Positions 34,688 through 43,692 are shown, counted from the stretch's first letter. The stretch is DNA of 64,000 nucleotides from Robertkochia solimangrovi (GCF_007279655.1 NZ_QKWN01000008.1:62001-126000); one strand, 5' to 3'. Notes: generated from the sequence alone by a model not told the origin. Program-made: numbers and translations.

Positions 34688-36316
34688 TTATTTCTTTTTT
34701 AAGATAAAATATTCGCTGATGAGTCGGTCTTTCCAGGCTTTTTGTCCCTCAGCAGCGGTGTAATTAATGTCATACCGGTCTTTGGGAACGATATGGTAAC
34801 GTTTCGCAAATATACGGTGAAAGTCGTTGAGTTTTGCCGGAACTACCAGTATTCCGAAGGCTTCATCTTCCGGATATTCGATAACTCCGTTATGTTCGAT
34901 CTCCGGTGCCGGATAACCGAGATTCCAGATCATTTCCGGGGCTTGTTCACCATAGGAATAAAGAGGTAGGCCTTCCGGATCCAGATCATCGATATTATGA
35001 AAACCGGGATTGCTGTTAAAGGCATTTGCAATCGGGAAACCTAAGACCATGATGCTGATGATAAAGGCGATGGTCAGATAGAAGATTTCTTTGATAGAAT
35101 CCTTTCGCAGGTATTTGATGATCAGTACGCCGATGGCAAATAGTGCAATGGACGTAAGTATGAAATAAGGCCAAAGTCCTTCCAGTTTGTCGGCAAAGAA
35201 GAAGTATCCTCCAAACGGAAATATGATCCCGATCAAACCGATCAGCAGGAATGTAAAATATACAGAGAGCTTTTCCCATTTGTTGGAATTCGGTGAAAAG
35301 TTCTGAATGAGGTATTGTATATAGGATGCCGTATTGAAAGCCAGTGGTATCAGCACCGGCAGAAGATATCTCGATTTCTTTTCAGGGATCAGTGAGAGTA
35401 ATATCACCGAAGCCAGGGTCCAGATCAGGCTGAAACGATAGATCTTTGGATCGGCGACCCGTTTTTTCAAATAGGGATAGAGCAGTCCTATAAAAGCCGG
35501 TAGGGTCCAGATGCCGCTTTGGGTAAAGAAGCTCCAGTAATAATAGAAAGGTCGAACATTATAGCCTGCCCAGTTGGCAGTTTCCTCTTTGGTTATCTCG
35601 ATGAAAGCTTCAGGATCGGCATAGCGGACGTAAATGAACCACGAGAAACCGATGATCAGCCCGGAGATCAAAAAGGTTAAGAATGGGAGTATATGCGCTT
35701 TTTTAAAAGAGCTGCGGTATACCATGATCATGGCGATGACAAAAGGAAGCCATAATGCATAGAGGGATACCGGACCTTTGCTGAGAAAGGAACATCCCAG
35801 GAACAGGCCGGCAAGCAGCGCATGGCCCCATCTTCTTTCTTCTTTGAAGATCATGAGCAGCTGGTAATAAATACTGACCACCATGAATCCATGCGTAAAG
35901 ATATCCCACTGTCCGTTCCTTCCGGAAAAAATGATATAGAAGGAGGTAGTGAGGATGAGCGAAGTATATAATGCCAGTTTTTTAGAATTGCTGAGAAAAA
36001 CAACACATTTATACATGAAATAAACCAGAACAGTGGCGATCAGGGCCGCGGGTAACCGTAAGCCAAAAAGATTATGAACCCCGAATATCATTGCCGATAT
36101 TGCGGTTAACCAAGTCGGTAATGGTGGTTTTTCATATCTGGGAAACTCGTTCATGGTGGTCAGGATCCAGTGTCCTTGATCGATCATTTCACGGGCAGTA
36201 ACAAAGTTCCTGGCTTCCATGATATTTACATACAGTACATCAAGATTAACACAGAATATAAGCAGGCAAACCAGCAGAACGATCTTAACCGGATTTTTTT
36301 CGATGTATTCAATCAT
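34688..36316 (-). CDS. ArnT/PMT-like membrane glycosyltransferase (GT39/GT83 type)
   Basis: The 542-residue protein has about 12 helices and moves a sugar from a polyprenyl-phosphate donor onto a periplasmic acceptor. Family features are the first periplasmic loop with YVNIMEARNFVTAREMID, in which E35 is the acidic residue equivalent to the catalytic Asp/Glu, followed by RYEKPPLPTWL (the Y-x-K-P-P motif) and LGCSFLSKGPVSLY. A periplasmic C-terminal domain of about 110 residues closes the protein. It overlaps the LAB_N gene by 8 bases. In other species such enzymes add aminoarabinose or galactosamine to lipid A phosphates. Confidence 0.9.
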   Translation of the reverse strand: MIEYIEKNPVKIVLLVCLLIFCVNLDVLYVNIMEARNFVTAREMIDQGHWILTTMNEFPRYEKPPLPTWLTAISAMIFGVHNLFGLRLPAALIATVLVYFMYKCVVFLSNSKKLALYTSLILTTSFYIIFSGRNGQWDIFTHGFMVVSIYYQLLMIFKEERRWGHALLAGLFLGCSFLSKGPVSLYALWLPFVIAMIMVYRSSFKKAHILPFLTFLISGLIIGFSWFIYVRYADPEAFIEITKEETANWAGYNVRPFYYYWSFFTQSGIWTLPAFIGLLYPYLKKRVADPKIYRFSLIWTLASVILLSLIPEKKSRYLLPVLIPLAFNTASYIQYLIQNFSPNSNKWEKLSVYFTFLLIGLIGIIFPFGGYFFFADKLEGLWPYFILTSIALFAIGVLIIKYLRKDSIKEIFYLTIAFIISIMVLGFPIANAFNSNPGFHNIDDLDPEGLPLYSYGEQAPEMIWNLGYPAPEIEHNGVIEYPEDEAFGILVVPAKLNDFHRIFAKRYHIVPKDRYDINYTAAEGQKAWKDRLISEYFILKKK

Positions 36317-36932
36317 GTTGTTTCCTCAATAAAAATATGTTTCTGATATAGATGATACTTCCCAGGGAATGTCCGGCCAGTAAAACCGGATCCTTTCGGA
36401 AGATCGCATAGGTAAAGATAAGCAATGCTCCGGTCAGGCTCAGTATCCAGAACCCCATGGGTAAGGTCGATTCCTTTCTTCGTTCCGAATAGATCCACTG
36501 ATAGATGAATCTGAGGGTGAATATCACCTGAGCGATACTACCGAGTAGGAGGAGCCATAGGGGGATCTCATCATTCTTCAATAACTGATTTATATCGTAA
36601 GTATTGTTGTTGTAACCATAGATGATCACCAGAACCGGAAAGATCCAGAGGAACCATCGAAATACCTTTGGCGTCTTTTGCCATTCACCCTGTATCTGTA
36701 AATTCCGGATATAGATAAAATAGGTGAGTGTTTGCCCGAGCATAATGGCAAAATCATCCCGTAACCAGCCATAAACGAATAGCAGGAAAGAGGCCAGCAG
36801 GCTCAGTTTCCAGAACAGGGAAGGGGTGAGTACTTTTTTGTTCTTTTCAGAGATCAGCCATTGTAACAATAAGCGTCCTGAAAACAGGATCTGGGCAATA
36901 AATCCGATGGAATATATCAGCCAATCGTTCAT
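36309..36932 (-). CDS. Tandem LAB_N (lipid-A-disaccharide synthase N-terminal) membrane protein
   Basis: The 207-residue protein contains two copies of the three-helix LAB_N domain. The first (about 1-70) has QILFSGRLLLQWLISEKNKK then QTLTYFIYIRNLQI; the second (about 125-200) has QVIFTLRFIYQWIYSERRKE then HSLGSIIYIRNIFL, clearly a duplication. The motif F-x-x-R-x-x-x-Q-W-x-x-S-E-x-x-K/R is shared with PQ-loop-like transporters. It sits between a polyprenyl-phosphate GT2 (1 base away) and an ArnT-like GT (8-base overlap), so it may flip or hold the lipid-linked sugar. No LpxB catalytic part is present. Confidence 0.88.
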   Translation of the reverse strand: MNDWLIYSIGFIAQILFSGRLLLQWLISEKNKKVLTPSLFWKLSLLASFLLFVYGWLRDDFAIMLGQTLTYFIYIRNLQIQGEWQKTPKVFRWFLWIFPVLVIIYGYNNNTYDINQLLKNDEIPLWLLLLGSIAQVIFTLRFIYQWIYSERRKESTLPMGFWILSLTGALLIFTYAIFRKDPVLLAGHSLGSIIYIRNIFLLRKQHD

Positions 36933-37646
36933 TTATCCTTTTTTGGCTATAGCGTAATTAATATACTTCTTCTTCATCCACAGGTAGGCGAAACAATCGG
37001 CTAATGGACCCAGAAGTCGGTTCCAAAGTCCGAATTTAGCAGTTCCGGCAATTCTGGGGAAGTGTCTTACCGGTACCTGAATGATCCTTCCGTGTTGTAA
37101 CAGGATCATGGCCGGTAAAAAACGGTGGAGTCCGCGAAACATCGGAATACGTTGCGCGTATTCGGTGCGGATCACTTTTAAAGGACATCCGGTATCATCC
37201 ATCCCGTCATGGGTAAAAGCTCTTCGAATGCCATTCGCGATGGTCGACGACATATTCTTTACAAAAGAATCCTGGCGGTTTGAACGAACGCCGGTTACCA
37301 GTTCATGATCGTTGATGAATTCAAGAAGCACATTGAAATCTTCAGGAGCGGTTTGGAGATCTGAATCGATATATCCTACCAATTCGGTATCTGTATGATC
37401 GAATCCTGCTTTGATCGCAGCGCTCAATCCACAGTTCTTTTCAAACAGGATATAGTTAAAATCGGTATTGTCGGCACATATTTTTTCGATGATCTGCTGA
37501 CTGTTATCAGAGGATCCGTCATTTACAAAAAGCACTTTGGTCTTTCTTGCTGCAATACTGAGGTAAGCTTTTAATTCCTTTTCAACCCTTAGCAGGTTGT
37601 CTTCTTCATTGTACACCGGTACTACTATGGTGAATTCGTAATTCAT
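36933..37646 (-). CDS. Glycosyltransferase family 2, dolichol-phosphate-mannose-synthase-like
   Basis: This 237-residue GT-A enzyme likely makes a polyprenyl-phosphate sugar, as ArnC or GtrB do. It begins TIVVPVYNEEDNLLRVEKEL and has VLFVNDGSSDNSQQII, the metal-binding YIDSDLQTAPED (DxD) and TGVRSNRQD, all typical of the DPM1/ArnC group. It lacks the two C-terminal membrane helices that ArnC and GtrB have; only one short hydrophobic stretch near AYLWM is seen. First gene of the four-gene operon, so the donor it makes is presumably used by the ArnT-like enzyme. Confidence 0.9.
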   Translation of the reverse strand: MNYEFTIVVPVYNEEDNLLRVEKELKAYLSIAARKTKVLFVNDGSSDNSQQIIEKICADNTDFNYILFEKNCGLSAAIKAGFDHTDTELVGYIDSDLQTAPEDFNVLLEFINDHELVTGVRSNRQDSFVKNMSSTIANGIRRAFTHDGMDDTGCPLKVIRTEYAQRIPMFRGLHRFLPAMILLQHGRIIQVPVRHFPRIAGTAKFGLWNRLLGPLADCFAYLWMKKKYINYAIAKKG

Positions 37647-37685
37647 TATCGATTTTAAATATCTGCAAATGTAGGTTATTTCAAC

Positions 37686-38732
37686 TTACTGCCTGCTTAA
37701 ACCGAGTAAATATTGTGCGGCAGCGAAAGGGGAGACCGTATTGTTTTCAACGGCTGTTAACTGTTCTTCGAAAGCTGCTCTGATCTTGGGGTCTCCGTAA
37801 AAGTCGGATAAGAGCTGGTCTTCGATGGTATTCCGAAGCCACATCCTGTTTTGTTCCCTGCGATTGGTTTCAAAGATTCCTTGTTTACGACGCAACACCA
37901 GGCATTCCGAAATGGTATGCCAGACCGCTTCGATTCCGGTTTCCTCGAGGGCTGAAGCCGTGAGTACTTCCGGTTGCCATCCTCCTGGTTTTGGAGGGTA
38001 GAGATGTAAAGCTCTTTTGAATTCGCCCTGAGCTTTCTTCGCGGGTTTGACGTTCGTGCCGTCACATTTATTGATGACCACACTATCGGCCATTTCCATG
38101 ATACCCCTTTTTATGCCCTGAAGTTCGTCACCTGCGCCTGCCAGTTTGAGCAACAGAAAGAAATCGACCATACTATGAACGGCAAGTTCTCCCTGTCCCA
38201 CACCAACGGTCTCTATTATAACCGTATCAAAGCCGGCAGCTTCACACAAAATGATCGTTTCCCGGGTCTTTCGCGCCACCCCGCCGGCAGTTTCTCCGGA
38301 GGGTGAAGGACGGATAAAGGCATCTTCAGAAAGTACCAGGTCCTGCATGCGGGTCTTATCACCTAAGATACTGCCATGAGTACGTGTACTGCTGGGATCT
38401 ACCGCAAGAACCGCTAGTTTTTTGCCTTGTCGTACCAGGTATTTTCCAAAAGCTTCGATAAAACTGCTTTTACCAACCCCGGGTACCCCTGTGATCCCGA
38501 TTCTGACGGAGCGGGAAGCATGTGGCAGACAGGCATTAATTATCGTGTTCGCGACTTCCCTGTGGGAAGCCTTTTTGCTTTCTATCAGCGTGATCGCCCG
38601 GCTAAGGGCAACTCGGTCTCCTTGTAGAATTCCGGATATCAGAAGTTCCGGATCCGTCTTTCGGGCCCTTTGTTCCCGATATCGTTTGGCGTTATCAGGA
38701 TCAGTGGAGTGCAATGGAGTTTGATCAGACAA
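37686..38732 (-). CDS. meaB: Methylmalonyl-CoA-mutase-associated GTPase MeaB
   Basis: A G3E-family P-loop GTPase that guards methylmalonyl-CoA mutase by gating delivery of adenosylcobalamin. The 348-residue protein has Walker [13 protein letters not shown] (79-90), Walker B with [19 protein letters not shown], the [11 protein letters not shown] switch and a base-recognition NKCDG motif. The start is TTG at 38732; there is no upstream ATG. The mutase genes are not in the window, though a PduO-type adenosyltransferase that makes the cofactor is at 50508. Confidence 0.93.
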   Translation of the reverse strand: MSDQTPLHSTDPDNAKRYREQRARKTDPELLISGILQGDRVALSRAITLIESKKASHREVANTIINACLPHASRSVRIGITGVPGVGKSSFIEAFGKYLVRQGKKLAVLAVDPSSTRTHGSILGDKTRMQDLVLSEDAFIRPSPSGETAGGVARKTRETIILCEAAGFDTVIIETVGVGQGELAVHSMVDFFLLLKLAGAGDELQGIKRGIMEMADSVVINKCDGTNVKPAKKAQGEFKRALHLYPPKPGGWQPEVLTASALEETGIEAVWHTISECLVLRRKQGIFETNRREQNRMWLRNTIEDQLLSDFYGDPKIRAAFEEQLTAVENNTVSPFAAAQYLLGLSRQ

Positions 38733-38822
38733 GGAGAAAAATTTTAAAACAAATTTAATAATTCAAATAATGTATTCAGCAGTATTAATCCTATATTCAT
38801 AAGGAACTTTAAATCATTAGGA

Positions 38823-39248
38823 ATGGAAGCATTGTACAAAGCCACTGCAACAACTGTAGGTGGGAGAAGCGGACATGTCACAAGCGACGACGGAGTCCTC
38901 GACTTAAAACTTGAAGTACCGAAGGGTCTCGGCGGAGCCGGGGGAGAATTTACCAATCCTGAACAGCTGTTCGCAGCAGGGTATTCCGCCTGTTTTGGCA
39001 GCGCCCTGCAAGTGGTGGCAAAAAAGCATAAAGTAGATCCAAGTGACTTCGAAGTTACCGTTACTGTTGAGATCGGTAAAGATCCTGATGACGGAGGTTT
39101 TTTACTCAGTGTGATCATCGATGGTTATTTTCCCGGAGTTGATCTCGAAACCGGAGAGGTGCTGATCAATGAAGCGCATGAAATTTGCCCTTATTCAAAG
39201 GCAACGCGTGACAATATCGACGTGACACTCAATTTACTTGAAGAATAA
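38823..39248 (+). CDS. ohr: Organic hydroperoxide resistance protein (Ohr/OsmC family)
   Basis: A cytoplasmic thiol peroxidase that reduces organic hydroperoxides with lipoyl partners. The 141-residue protein is full length. Redox cysteines are C57 in AAGYSACFGSAL and C122 in ICPYSKATR, spaced as in Ohr; E47 in NPEQLFAAG helps position the peroxide. The N-terminal ALYKATATTVGGRSG is the usual Ohr start. No OhrR gene is adjacent, so regulation is probably elsewhere. It is a single gene, ended by a terminator. Confidence 0.95.
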   Translation: MEALYKATATTVGGRSGHVTSDDGVLDLKLEVPKGLGGAGGEFTNPEQLFAAGYSACFGSALQVVAKKHKVDPSDFEVTVTVEIGKDPDDGGFLLSVIIDGYFPGVDLETGEVLINEAHEICPYSKATRDNIDVTLNLLEE

Positions 39249-39270
39249 AGAGTTTTTTAAAGTGGAAATA

Positions 39271-39307
39271 AAAGGGCTTTTATCCGTTTGGGTAAAGGCC
39301 CTTTTTG
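39271..39307 (+). terminator. Terminator of ohr
   Basis: An interrupted hairpin AAAAGGGC...TTTATCC/GGGTAAA...GCCCTTTTT with loop GTTT, 20 bases after the ohr stop, ends in five T. On the minus strand it may also stop galM transcripts. Confidence 0.85.
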
Positions 39308-39331
39308 ATGGTATAGAAAAAATCGGATGGC

Positions 39332-40285
39332 TTATCGAATGTTGAATTCGTATACCGATTCGTTGATATATCGTTCTCCCTTTTTTAACAGGATGCTGGG
39401 GAATTCCGGTTTGTTAGGAGCATTATTGAATCCCTGCGTTTCAAAACAGATCGCGGGATAGGTCCCGGGATCAGGATTGAGGTACTCCTTTTTATCGATC
39501 GTTTCGGGGGTGAAGACCACAACCGCGGCCTGATTGGTATACACCTTCATTTCAATACCGCTTTCGGGAGAATAAAGGCCTGCTGAGACCTCCTCATCAC
39601 CCAGTGAGAAACAGTCGTCAATACCTTTAAAATCGGGGTGAGAGCCCACGTTACGAGGACTGCGGAAGTCAAAAGGAGTGTTCGTAACATCCAGCAGTTT
39701 TCCAGTGGCTAGGTTCTTTTCATCCTTCTCCTGCCAACTAGCGGCATCCATGTATAGTTCCTGATCCAGAATGCTTCCTTCACCGGCGAGGTTGTAATAA
39801 TTATGGTTGGTGAAATTCACATAGGTATCCTGATCGGATTCCGCGGTAAAACGTATACTGAGTTTATTATCGATCAGTTTATAGGTTACGCTAACCTCCA
39901 GATTCCCCGGGTAACCATCCTCCATGTTTTCACTGCTTCTTTTCAGGGTGATCTCCGGTTGCTCGCCTTCGGTGATCTCTTCGAGTTCCCAGTCACGGAA
40001 AGAGAAACCTTCTGTTCCTCCATGAAGATGAACTCCGTTGTCGTTGTAAAGCGGATAAAAGACCTCGTTTAAGGTAAATCCGCCACCACCGATCCTTCCG
40101 GCGATCCTTCCAACGGCAGCACCGAGATAATAGGTGTTATGGTCATAATCTTTCGGATCCTTGAATCCGTAGATCACATTGATTTCTTTCCCGAGCTTGT
40201 CCTTTACAATGAGAGAGGTCATCGCTGCTCCATAGTTGAGGCAGCTGATGCTGAGGTGCTTATTCTTTATGGTAAATGTCTCCAA
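39332..40285 (-). CDS. galM: Aldose 1-epimerase family protein
   Basis: Mutarotase that interconverts alpha and beta anomers of hexoses such as galactose. The 317-residue beta-sandwich protein has the family motifs: VGRIAGRIGGGGF with NDNGVHLHGG (catalytic His), VNFTNHNYYNLAGEG (second His), and a late AICFETQGFNNAPN with the catalytic Glu. No signal peptide, so cytoplasmic. The start codon is TTG at 40285. It is divergent from the sigma-factor operon, and no other galactose genes are adjacent. Confidence 0.92.
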   Translation of the reverse strand: METFTIKNKHLSISCLNYGAAMTSLIVKDKLGKEINVIYGFKDPKDYDHNTYYLGAAVGRIAGRIGGGGFTLNEVFYPLYNDNGVHLHGGTEGFSFRDWELEEITEGEQPEITLKRSSENMEDGYPGNLEVSVTYKLIDNKLSIRFTAESDQDTYVNFTNHNYYNLAGEGSILDQELYMDAASWQEKDEKNLATGKLLDVTNTPFDFRSPRNVGSHPDFKGIDDCFSLGDEEVSAGLYSPESGIEMKVYTNQAAVVVFTPETIDKKEYLNPDPGTYPAICFETQGFNNAPNKPEFPSILLKKGERYINESVYEFNIR

Positions 40286-40326
40286 GTATGATTAATTTAA
40301 ATTATTTTTAAAAAAAGCGATTTTTT

Positions 40327-40354
40327 TGCAACGCTGTGAAATTTGTTTCGTCTT
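40327..40354 (+). promoter_or_regulatory. ECF-sigma-type promoter of the 40400 operon
   Basis: TGCAAC (40327-40332), 16 bases, CGTCTT (40349-40354). This fits the ECF form and agrees with the other promoters of this type in the window except for C in place of T at the third base. Transcription would begin near 40361, about 40 bases before the ATG. Suggests autoregulation. Confidence 0.6.
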
Positions 40355-40399
40355 TAAAGAGAATAACAAATGTAATCAACCTTAAAGAAATCTGCCGGC

Positions 40400-40948
40400 A
40401 TGATGCAGACCGATCTCATCGAGAAATGTAAAAATAATGATCACCTGGCTCAAATGAGACTTTATGATCAGTATTGCGATGCTATGTATTGCGTGTCATT
40501 GCGTTTTTTGAAAGATCCTGACGATGCCAAAGACACCACTCAGGAAGCATTTATCAAAGCTTTTCAACGGTTGGGTCAGTTCAGGGCAGAGGTGACTTTC
40601 GGGGCCTGGTTAAAGCGGATCGTCATCAATCAGTGTATCGATTTTCTGAAATCCAGGCATCAGCATCATTTGTCGCTGGAAGAGAATTATCTGCAGGTTG
40701 CCGATGCTGCCGAGGAAAATTGGGAAGTAGATGATGATATCAGCGTGGAAGCAGTGAAGGAGGCCATAGCCGGACTTCCGGAAAAATACAGGTATGTGGT
40801 GATGCTCTACCTGATCGAAGGCTATGACCACCAGGAAATTGCGCAAATCCTGGGTATCACTACCATCACTTCCCGAACCCAATTGATGCGGGGAAAACAA
40901 AAATTGCAGGAATTATTAAAACACAAAAGAAATGGGACAAGACATTAG
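40400..40948 (+). CDS. ECF-family RNA polymerase sigma factor
   Basis: The 182-residue protein has sigma region 2 (about 20-90: MRLYDQYCDAMYCVSLRFL, DPDDAKDTTQEAFIKAF, TFGAWLKRIVINQCIDFLKS) and region 4 (about 125-178: AIAGLPEKYRYVVMLYLIEGYDHQEIAQILGI with the helix-turn-helix). No region 1 or 3, as in ECF sigma factors. Its end overlaps the next gene, a membrane protein of anti-sigma type, by 17 bases, so the two are made together. A second start (ATG at 40403) is possible. ECF-type promoter upstream suggests self-activation. Confidence 0.93.
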   Translation: MMQTDLIEKCKNNDHLAQMRLYDQYCDAMYCVSLRFLKDPDDAKDTTQEAFIKAFQRLGQFRAEVTFGAWLKRIVINQCIDFLKSRHQHHLSLEENYLQVADAAEENWEVDDDISVEAVKEAIAGLPEKYRYVVMLYLIEGYDHQEIAQILGITTITSRTQLMRGKQKLQELLKHKRNGTRH

Positions 40949-41531
40949 AGATCTTCTGAAAAACGATCGTAGTCCGGATTCGGCAAAAATGCCGCAGGGC
41001 CATAGAGATGATTTTGCAAGATTGCTTAAGGAACGCCTGCCGGAGAATCGCAAAAAGCCTTCCTTCGGGTTTCTTAAAATGGCAGCGGCGATCGCTATCG
41101 TTGCAGCTATAGGTGTTTTTGTATTCTATATGGGGCAATCTTCCGGGGTGGAAACTTCGGGTTCACAAGTGGTTGAAACCGGCGGTGAAAAAGAAATCCG
41201 GGAAAAACAGATCACACTAAGTGATATCTCGCCGGATCTCGGTAAGATCGAGAACTACTATCTGGCGAATATCAACCTGGAACTCGCCGACCTCGATATG
41301 ACCGCCGAGAACGAAAAACTGATGAACTCCTACATGAGCAGGCTTGCCGAACTCAATAAAGATTATCAGTCGTTACTCAAAGAATTGAATACCATAGGTC
41401 CGAATGAGAATACCGTAAATGCCCTGATCGATAATCTGCAAATGCGATTACAGTTGTTATACAGGTTAAAAGACAAATTAAAAGAACTAAAACAAGACAA
41501 AGATGAAACGTTTAACGTACAGAAAACTTAA
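40932..41531 (+). CDS. Probable anti-sigma factor, single-pass membrane protein
   Basis: The 199-residue protein has a cytoplasmic N-terminus of about 48 residues with MPQGHRDDFARLLKERLPE, one transmembrane helix (about 50-68, MAAAIAIVAAIGVFVFYMG) and a periplasmic part that is mainly a long coiled coil (about 95-195, ending KDKLKELKQDKDE). The layout and overlap with the sigma gene suggest an anti-sigma factor holding the sigma factor at the membrane. No zinc-finger (ZAS) cysteines are present. It overlaps the next gene by 29 bases. Confidence 0.8.
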   Translation: MGQDIRDLLKNDRSPDSAKMPQGHRDDFARLLKERLPENRKKPSFGFLKMAAAIAIVAAIGVFVFYMGQSSGVETSGSQVVETGGEKEIREKQITLSDISPDLGKIENYYLANINLELADLDMTAENEKLMNSYMSRLAELNKDYQSLLKELNTIGPNENTVNALIDNLQMRLQLLYRLKDKLKELKQDKDETFNVQKT

Positions 41532-43014
41532 TCTGGTATCCTGTATTTTTATTTTGATGGCTGGAATGCTGTCGGCACAGGTTCAGAAAAAGGATTTTCA
41601 TGAAGAGTTCAAGGTGAATAAGGATGTGGTTATCGATATCAATACCAGTTATGCCGATCTTGAATTCGATACCTGGAACCGCAATGAGGTCGTGGTAGAA
41701 GCAACCATCGAGATCGAAGGGGTTTCCGAGGAAGAAGCGAAAAAGATCATGGACAACTGGAACTTCAAAGCGATCGGAAATAGCGGAAAAGTGACCATTT
41801 CAGGAGATAATAACCTGAATTGGAATATAAGAGGAGATAATGTCTTCGTCCTTTCCGGAGATAACATGGATTTTAGTTTCAATTTTCCGGAGATGCCTGA
41901 ATTACCTGAGATGCCTGAAATAGGAACGCTTCCCGTTCCTGATGTGCCTCCGGCACCTCCTGTTCCTCCGGTACCACCGATTGCCTTTGCTTTCGGGGAT
42001 ATGAATTTCGATTATGATGCCTATGAGAAGGATGGAGAGAAGTATCTGAAAGAATGGAAGGAAAAATTTAAAGCCAATTTCGACGAAGACTATAAAAAAG
42101 AAATGCTCAAGTGGAAGGAGGAGATGGAGAAACAGATGATCGAGCGTGAGAAACTTCGTGAGGAAATGCGAGTGCAGCGGGATAAGCTTCGTGAGGAACA
42201 AGAAATAATACGTAAAGAGCAACAGAAAGTAAGAGCGGAACAACGGGATGAATTACAACGCGTACGTAAAGAGCAAATGATAGCCGCAAGAGAGGCACAA
42301 CGTATGGCAGAAAAAGAAGTGCGTGAAGCGATGTTGCGTATCAATTCCGGAAATCCGCAAGCTGCTCCTGAAGTGTATTTCCTGAGACATGAAGGTTCCA
42401 ATAAGAATCTTAAAATCAAAAGAACCATTAAGATAAAAGCCCCTAAAGGAGCAAAACTAAAATTGAATGTAAGACACGGTGAGATCAAACTGGCCGAAAA
42501 CTACAGAAATATCAATGCAACCTTGTCATATACAAGGTTGCATGCCACTGTGGTCGATGGGGCAACCACTGTGATCAATGCCTCCTATTCTCCGGTGATC
42601 GTCGATAACTGGAAACAAGGTGAACTCAAAGTAAACTATTCCCGTGAAGTTGATCTGCAACAGGTGAACAGCATTAAACTGCTTTCAAAATCATCGGATG
42701 TAACACTGGGGAATGTTTCCGGTGACGCCATCATCAATGGATCTTTCGGTGACCTGAAGATCCTTAATCTTTCGGATTCTTTCAATACGATCGATATCGT
42801 ACTCGATAATTCGGAAGCGAAACTCATATTGCCCAATACACCGTTCAAATTTTACAGCAGCGTAACCGATTCAAAAGTTAGCTACCCCGGAAATCTTAAG
42901 ATAGACGTGAATAAACGTTACAACAATGAACTAGCCAAAGGTTATAAAATTTCCAATTCCGGTGACAAGAGTATAAATCTTGTTGCTACCTTCAGCGAGA
43001 TCAGCTATCAATAA
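41503..43014 (+). CDS. Secreted DUF4097-like protein with proline-rich and coiled-coil insert
   Basis: The 503-residue product has a signal peptide (1-25, ...GMLSAQ). Residues 30-125 are beta-rich. Residues 129-160 are a proline-rich MPELPEMPE and PPAPPVPPVPPI linker. Residues 175-280 form a highly charged helix or coiled coil rich in Glu, Lys, Arg and Gln. Residues 300-503 return to short beta repeats of the DUF4097 (adhesin-like beta-helix) style. It is the third gene of the sigma - anti-sigma operon, overlapping its neighbour by 29 bases, and is probably the effector or the sensor. Lodged in the periplasm or outer surface; no T9SS sorting domain. Confidence 0.8.
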   Translation: MKRLTYRKLNLVSCIFILMAGMLSAQVQKKDFHEEFKVNKDVVIDINTSYADLEFDTWNRNEVVVEATIEIEGVSEEEAKKIMDNWNFKAIGNSGKVTISGDNNLNWNIRGDNVFVLSGDNMDFSFNFPEMPELPEMPEIGTLPVPDVPPAPPVPPVPPIAFAFGDMNFDYDAYEKDGEKYLKEWKEKFKANFDEDYKKEMLKWKEEMEKQMIEREKLREEMRVQRDKLREEQEIIRKEQQKVRAEQRDELQRVRKEQMIAAREAQRMAEKEVREAMLRINSGNPQAAPEVYFLRHEGSNKNLKIKRTIKIKAPKGAKLKLNVRHGEIKLAENYRNINATLSYTRLHATVVDGATTVINASYSPVIVDNWKQGELKVNYSREVDLQQVNSIKLLSKSSDVTLGNVSGDAIINGSFGDLKILNLSDSFNTIDIVLDNSEAKLILPNTPFKFYSSVTDSKVSYPGNLKIDVNKRYNNELAKGYKISNSGDKSINLVATFSEISYQ

Positions 43015-43017
43015 TCC

Positions 43018-43692
43018 TTAATGGACATTTTCCTTTAGTAGTTCAGGATATTTACTTTGAAATTTCTTTAAACGCGGAATCGATACATTCTTGACGTACG
43101 GTTCATTTGGGTGTAGTTTTTCATAGTTCTGATGATAATCTTCCGCTTCCCAGAATTTGGTAAATGGAACTACCTGAGTGACAATGGGGCGGTCATACAC
43201 CTTCGATGCTTCGAGTTCCTGAATATGTTTTTCGATGATCGCTTTTTCTTCATCATTCTGATAGAAGGCTATCGAGCGATATTGCTTTCCGCGATCCGGC
43301 CCCTGTTGGTCAGGAGTAGTCGGGTCCTGAGATCCGAAGAATACAGTGACCAGCGTGTCAAAACTGACCACTTCTGGATCATAATATACTTTTACAGATT
43401 CGGCGTGACCGGTTTTTCCATAACTAACTTCACGATAGGTCGGATTCTTTTCTGATCCTCCCGAGTATCCCGAAACAGCTTCTTTAACTCCTTTTACACT
43501 TTCAAATACTGCTTCCACACACCAAAAGCAACCACTTGCGAAGTAGGCGGTCTTGTATCCCGACAGATCTTGTTCTGTCGAGGTAGAATTTTCATGACTT
43601 GCGGTCATTTCTTCGGTTTTGGAGGCGTTACCCTTGCAGGATAACCCAAGGGTCATACTGATGAATAAAAGAAGGATTGTATGGGTTTTCAT
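43018..43692 (-). CDS. msrA: Peptide-methionine (S)-S-oxide reductase, exported as a lipoprotein
   Basis: The enzyme repairs oxidised methionine. The N-terminus is a lipoprotein signal (hydrophobic 5-15, LGLSC19), so mature MsrA is anchored in the envelope rather than cytoplasmic. The catalytic motif is G54-C55-F-W-C58, followed by EAVFESVKGVKEAVSGYSGG and YGKTGHAE, then YDPEVVSFDTLV and FGSQDPTTPDQQGPD. The family usually needs recycling cysteines at the C-terminus, and none is seen in the last 60 residues, so a partner reductant is needed. Length 224 residues including the leader. Confidence 0.95.
   Translation of the reverse strand: MKTHTILLLFISMTLGLSCKGNASKTEEMTASHENSTSTEQDLSGYKTAYFASGCFWCVEAVFESVKGVKEAVSGYSGGSEKNPTYREVSYGKTGHAESVKVYYDPEVVSFDTLVTVFFGSQDPTTPDQQGPDRGKQYRSIAFYQNDEEKAIIEKHIQELEASKVYDRPIVTQVVPFTKFWEAEDYHQNYEKLHPNEPYVKNVSIPRLKKFQSKYPELLKENVH

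Noticed and set aside
41902-42488. Open frames antisense to the proline-rich and coiled-coil part of the 41503 gene
   Set aside because: Low-complexity Leu, Phe and Ser runs produced by reading GAA/GAG- and CCN-rich codons backwards.
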